NCBI RefSeq assembly: GCF_014486675.1
Contig: NZ_JACTAC010000021.1
Coordinates: 1 to 45,035 of the forward strand
Length of the DNA stretch: 45,035 nt
DNA from: Flavobacterium macrobrachii
GTDB taxonomy: Bacteria; Bacteroidota; Bacteroidia; Flavobacteriales; Flavobacteriaceae
Reading direction: 5' to 3'
Positions 43,057-45,035 of this stretch are shown piece by piece (the stretch's first letter is position 1; each line of letters starts with the position of its first letter). The notes beneath the pieces were generated by a model. That model had not been told where the DNA came from. It saw only the letters and a list, made by a program, of their open reading frames with translations, and ran no database searches. A program made the translations under genes and the position numbers.

Positions 43057-43084
43057 TAGACGAAAACATTTTGAATTCCTGACA
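43057..43084 (-). promoter_or_regulatory. ECF-type promoter of the ArsS/ArsM operon
   Basis: On the minus strand, TGTCAGGAAT, 12 bases, then CGTCTA followed by AA, 20 bases before the ATG of the rhodanese gene. The same boxes and spacer are seen at three other promoters in the window. Confidence 0.7.
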
Positions 43085-43444
43085 ATTATTTTAAAAAAAA
43101 AAAAATCAACAAAAAATAAAAATCTTTTTTTTCATTAAAGGAATTCCCTAAACACTCGCAAATAATTTACCATCCTATACGAAGTTAATTAATGGTAACC
43201 AAAATAGATAATACTCCACAAAATCTTCTATGCTAAAACTATCATATAGAATTTTATGAAGCGAAATCCCGAAGCGTCGGGATCGGGCATTCTTGGTTTC
43301 CATATTCCCGCTGTCCGTTAAACACGGTATCACTCCCATCGGGTCTAAAAAGTAAGCAAATGGCTTTCTTGTTTTCTTTGTTTTAAATAGGAACGCTTCG
43401 CTAAGTTATTTGCGCCCACCCAGTCCAACGCTCCCTACCGCACT

Positions 43445-43598
43445 AGTGGTATTTTGTGTGTTTTTAGCACTTGTTTTACCCAAAGTAAGTCAATAAAAAA
43501 AGGCTCCCTGTTTTCCCAACCCCTCGCGCACAGTCCGCCTTTTTTTATCCACTTACACCCAATCCAAAAACAAACGCTAAAAACACACAAAAACCACT
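43445..43598. repeat. Long imperfect inverted repeat, arms of about 67 bases
   Basis: Arm 1 (43445-43510) starts AGTGGTATTTTGTGTG; arm 2 (43531-43598) ends in its complement, CACACAAAAACCACT. The arms share GTGTGTTTTTAGC, GTAAGT and ATAAAAAAAGGC, with a 20-base C-rich loop between them. An ORF spanning it on the minus strand is probably a by-product of the symmetry. Confidence 0.75.
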
Positions 43599-43610
43599 CC
43601 CAAGCTATTA

Positions 43611-43684
43611 TTACATAATAAGTGTTATAATGCCTTCCATCTCCGAATGCTACGCCAACGGCAGTCATAACAGTTATTATGTAA
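43611..43684. repeat. Inverted repeat with TTACATAATAA arms
   Basis: TTACATAATAAGTGTTAT, then AATGCC (43611-43634), pairs with GGCAGTCATAACAG, then TTATTATGTAA (43660-43684). There are three small mismatches or gaps over about 24 bases. Confidence 0.7.
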
Positions 43685-43752
43685 AATATCCGCTCCCAGC
43701 CGCACCCACCCGAAAAAGAATAGGAACGCTACCGCTAACGTAATTTTCATTG

Positions 43753-43842
43753 TTTTTTGAAGATGCTTCCCATTTCCAGTTCACGCACTCCACTGACCAC
43801 TAAAAACTGACCACTGAACACTTTCAAAGCATCCTCAAAAAT
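43753..43842. repeat. Inverted repeat with GATGCTT arms
   Basis: TTTTTTGAAGATGCTT (43753-43768) pairs with AAGCATCCTCAAAAAT (43827-43842) at 14 of 16 positions. The intervening DNA includes a short CTGACCACT tandem repeat. Confidence 0.6.
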
Positions 43843-43857
43843 CAAACTATCACAAGA

Positions 43858-43946
43858 GTGTGTTTTTCTTTTTTCTCATCTTCACAAAGAAACATTGTCA
43901 AACCGAGCGAAGTCGAGGTCGTCTAGCAAAAAAAAGAAAACCACAC
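43858..43946. repeat. Inverted repeat with GTGTG-TTTTCTTTTTT arms
   Basis: GTGTGTTTTTCTTTTTT (43858-43874) pairs with AAAAAAGAAAACCACAC (43930-43946) at 16 of 17 positions. It encloses a CGAGCGAAGTCGAG dispersed element. Confidence 0.65.
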
Positions 43947-43980
43947 CCTTGTTCACGAATCCTGATTGAACACCCCTAAA

Positions 43981-44007
43981 ACCCCAGTTCACAAGAACAT
44001 TTGGGGT
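43981..44007. repeat. Short hairpin ACCCCA-GTTC
   Basis: ACCCCAGTTC (43981-43990), loop ACAA, then GAAC and TGGGGT (to 44007), with a three-base bulge. Confidence 0.55.
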
Positions 44008-44061
44008 AAACATTTTTACAAAAAAAAGGATAAAAAAGAAGCCAAAGGTTTGTTCCGGGTA

Positions 44062-44177
44062 TTCAAAAAAGCAAGTTCAAGCCGTCCCGGTTATTTGAAT
44101 TTTTTTTTCGAGTAATTCCTTCAAAACGAAACGATCAAACAAGAAAAAAAAATTCAAAAAAAACTTGCTTTTTTGAA
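44062..44177 (+). ncRNA. Candidate structured RNA or cruciform (nested inverted repeats)
   Basis: Outer arms TTCAAAAAAGCAAGTT (44062-44077) and AACTTGCTTTTTTGAA (44162-44177) are perfect complements. Inside them TTGAATTTTTTTTTC (44095-44109) and GAAAAAAAAATTCAA (44143-44157) are also perfect. An intrinsic terminator follows at once. The order (nested stems, then terminator) suits a noncoding transcript on the plus strand; a DNA-level role such as a transfer or replication origin is an equal alternative. Confidence 0.4.
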
Positions 44178-44178
44178 A

Positions 44179-44213
44179 CCCTCCACAAGGCAAGAGGGCT
44201 TTCTTTTTTTTCC
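44179..44213 (+). terminator. Terminator after the nested inverted repeats
   Basis: CCCTC (44179-44183) and GAGGG (44194-44198) are followed by CTTTCTTTTTTTTCC. It lies upstream of the DUF6943-like gene. Confidence 0.65.
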
Positions 44214-44318
44214 TTTTTTCTTTTGCAAAAATGTGTGTGGGGCATCTCGGTTTCCAATCACATTTCGGGCAATTACGAAGGAAAGACGAAGGAAGTTAAC
44301 CTGTTAAATCCTTGTACT

Positions 44319-44741
44319 ATGGACACAATTTTTATTAAAACCCACCAACCTGGGGCGCACTATGCCAAACCGCACTTTTTCGTATTATCAAAAGGACTGA
44401 ATAGCGGAAAACCAAGCAATGAACCTTTTACAAACAGCTTTGTACTTGTATTTCAAACCGAAGCTCAAAAAGAGGACATTTTTTGGATTGCCATGAGCCT
44501 ATGGAAATCTAAATTCTGGATGCCTTTTCTTCGCGGTTCGGTTATTCCGTTCTTATCTCTCTATGAATTCAAAAAAGAGTTCAATCCAAAAGCAACCCGA
44601 TTAATGCGTGAACACGAGCTGCACCACAAAAACATCCAAGCACTCAAGCTGCTGCAAGAACAAGAAGCACACCACGCAAAAAACATCCACTTAATCAACG
44701 AAATCAAAAACGCTATTTTGATGAGGTATAGAAATAAGTAA
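44319..44741 (+). CDS. DUF6943-like protein of conjugative elements
   Basis: A 140-residue protein from the ATG at 44319 (MDTIFIKTHQPGAHYAKPHFFVLSK is not quoted in full: it starts MDTIFIKTHQPG). A TTG 32 codons upstream, inside the leader, is less likely. Central motifs are KGLNSGKPSNEPFTNSFVLV, FWIAMSLWKSKFW and FLRGSVIPFLS; the C-terminus is a charged helix with many His. I recall this pattern from the uncharacterised DUF6943 family carried on Bacteroidota integrative elements. No function is known to me. A hairpin terminator follows. Confidence 0.7.
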   Translation: MDTIFIKTHQPGAHYAKPHFFVLSKGLNSGKPSNEPFTNSFVLVFQTEAQKEDIFWIAMSLWKSKFWMPFLRGSVIPFLSLYEFKKEFNPKATRLMREHELHHKNIQALKLLQEQEAHHAKNIHLINEIKNAILMRYRNK

Positions 44742-44745
44742 AAGT

Positions 44746-44774
44746 AAGCCTGGATTAAATGTCTGGGCTTTTTT
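44746..44774 (+). terminator. Terminator of the DUF6943-like gene
   Basis: AAGCCTGGA (44746-44754) and TCTGGGCTT (44762-44770) pair over nine positions with two G-U wobbles, followed by TTTT. Confidence 0.65.
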
Positions 44775-44864
44775 GTGAAATGTTAAATTTAAATTAATGT
44801 TTTTTTTAACATTTTTTTTCGTTATATATTTAAATTGGTTCCACTCTTGAAAATTCTTACAAAT

Positions 44865-45035
44865 ATGAATACCAACTATAAAATCATCGCTTTAGACCTC
44901 CAAAACGCCACACTTGAAAATCTAAATCATTGGTTTATTACTTCTGATTTTATAACTGCTGAAGCAACCAAAGATTACTTGCGTTATCGAGTAAAAGATG
45001 AGGAAAATACTATTCATTTAATTTATATAATTAAC
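44865..45035 (+). CDS. Partial ORF running off the window
   Basis: The ATG at 44865 opens 57 codons without a stop to the window end, beginning MNTNYKIIALDLQNATLENL and continuing NHWFITSDFITAEATKDY. It appears soluble. Family not recognised, and its C-terminus is missing. Confidence 0.55.
   Translation, partial: MNTNYKIIALDLQNATLENLNHWFITSDFITAEATKDYLRYRVKDEENTIHLIYIIN

Larger units (their letters stand above)
43085..44318. other. Gene-poor tract rich in inverted repeats
   Basis: About 1.2 kb without a supported gene. Six successive inverted repeats occupy 43445-44177, followed by an intrinsic terminator at 44179. AATAGGAACGCT is directly repeated (43387 and 43719). A short ATCCCGA-agcg-TCGGGAT hairpin sits at 43266-43283. 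G+C is higher and more uneven than in the coding cargo. I associate similar DNA with Bacteroidota conjugative elements. Confidence 0.6.
6372..45035. mobile_element. Integrative element downstream of tRNA-Ala (right end not in window)
   Basis: Support comes from a tyrosine recombinase immediately after a tRNA gene, an RteC-domain regulator, an excisionase-like helix-turn-helix gene, a replication-type protein plus DnaC-like ATPase, and at the far right a DUF6943-like gene with inverted-repeat-rich DNA. I associate these with Bacteroidota conjugative elements. I find no second copy of the tRNA 3' end inside the window, and no relaxase or transfer genes are visible. The right border is therefore unknown. 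The 12-43 kb part could be cargo, or chromosome between two separate elements. Confidence 0.45.

Noticed and set aside
43435..43668. 77-codon minus-strand ORF
   Set aside because: It runs across two inverted repeats; composition is Trp/Cys-rich and unlike any family I know. The symmetry of the repeat explains the open frame.
6372..45035. Second attachment repeat of the tRNA 3' end
   Set aside because: Scanning for TTCGAGCCCC and CTTCTCCA in the rest of the window gave no convincing copy.
1..45035. CRISPR array or rRNA genes
   Set aside because: No regularly spaced identical repeats and no rRNA-like conserved blocks were seen.

Overview
The window reads as low-GC DNA from the Bacteroidota, most likely a Flavobacterium-like member of the Flavobacteriaceae. 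The evidence is a type IX secretion C-terminal domain, an Oar-type TonB-dependent receptor, an RteC-domain regulator, a perfect TAnnTTTG promoter box before the tRNA, and the absence of clear Shine-Dalgarno sequences. No species call is attempted.

Left flank (1 to about 6.37 kb) is ordinary chromosome: adenine deaminase (with a duplicated 3' fragment beside it), a small membrane protein, RecJ, an LpxH-type phosphatase, QueD, an enoyl-CoA hydratase with a 57-residue membrane ORF, and tRNA-Ala(GGC). A tyrosine recombinase follows the tRNA. After it come an RteC-type regulator, a helix-turn-helix protein, a replication-type pair (winged-helix protein plus DnaC-like ATPase) and a hypothetical gene. 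This is the integration, regulation and replication end of an integrative element. At the far right (43.2 to 45.0 kb) lie a roughly 1 kb gene-free tract packed with inverted repeats, a gene I recognise as DUF6943-like, and the start of another gene. I read these as more of the same element, whose right end lies outside the window.

Between them (12.2 to 43.1 kb) is coherent cargo. (a) 12.2-17.9 kb: an Oar-type receptor, and an OsmC - thioredoxin - outer-membrane protein - peroxiredoxin operon. (b) 18.3-20.9 kb: two AhpD/carboxymuconolactone-decarboxylase-fold proteins, an AraC regulator and a cupredoxin. (c) 21.7-31.0 kb: a ten-gene minus-strand operon with DUF547, an outer-membrane protein, a flavin oxidoreductase, a polytopic 4Fe-4S protein, a MORN-type protein, three glycosyltransferases and an ECF sigma/anti-sigma pair. 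(d) 31.1-34.3 kb: a lipoprotein, an Omp85-like protein and a DM13/T9SS protein. (e) 34.4-43.1 kb: an arsenosugar biosynthesis locus: rhodanese, AhpD-like protein, radical-SAM ArsS, CofC-like transferase, purine nucleoside phosphorylase, ArsM, phosphate transporter and sterol-desaturase-family protein, followed by DUF547, an arsenosugar-type glycosyltransferase and a second AraC regulator.

Four transcription units (the Oar receptor, the OsmC operon, the DUF547-GT-AraC operon and the ArsS/ArsM operon) share one promoter-like sequence of fixed architecture, TGTCAGGAWT-N12-CGWCTA, 20-31 bases before the start codon. It looks like an ECF sigma promoter and ties outer-membrane uptake, thiol/peroxide chemistry and organoarsenical synthesis into one inferred regulon. 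The proposal is a mobile, sigma-controlled organoarsenical island with a glycan or lipid assembly arm.
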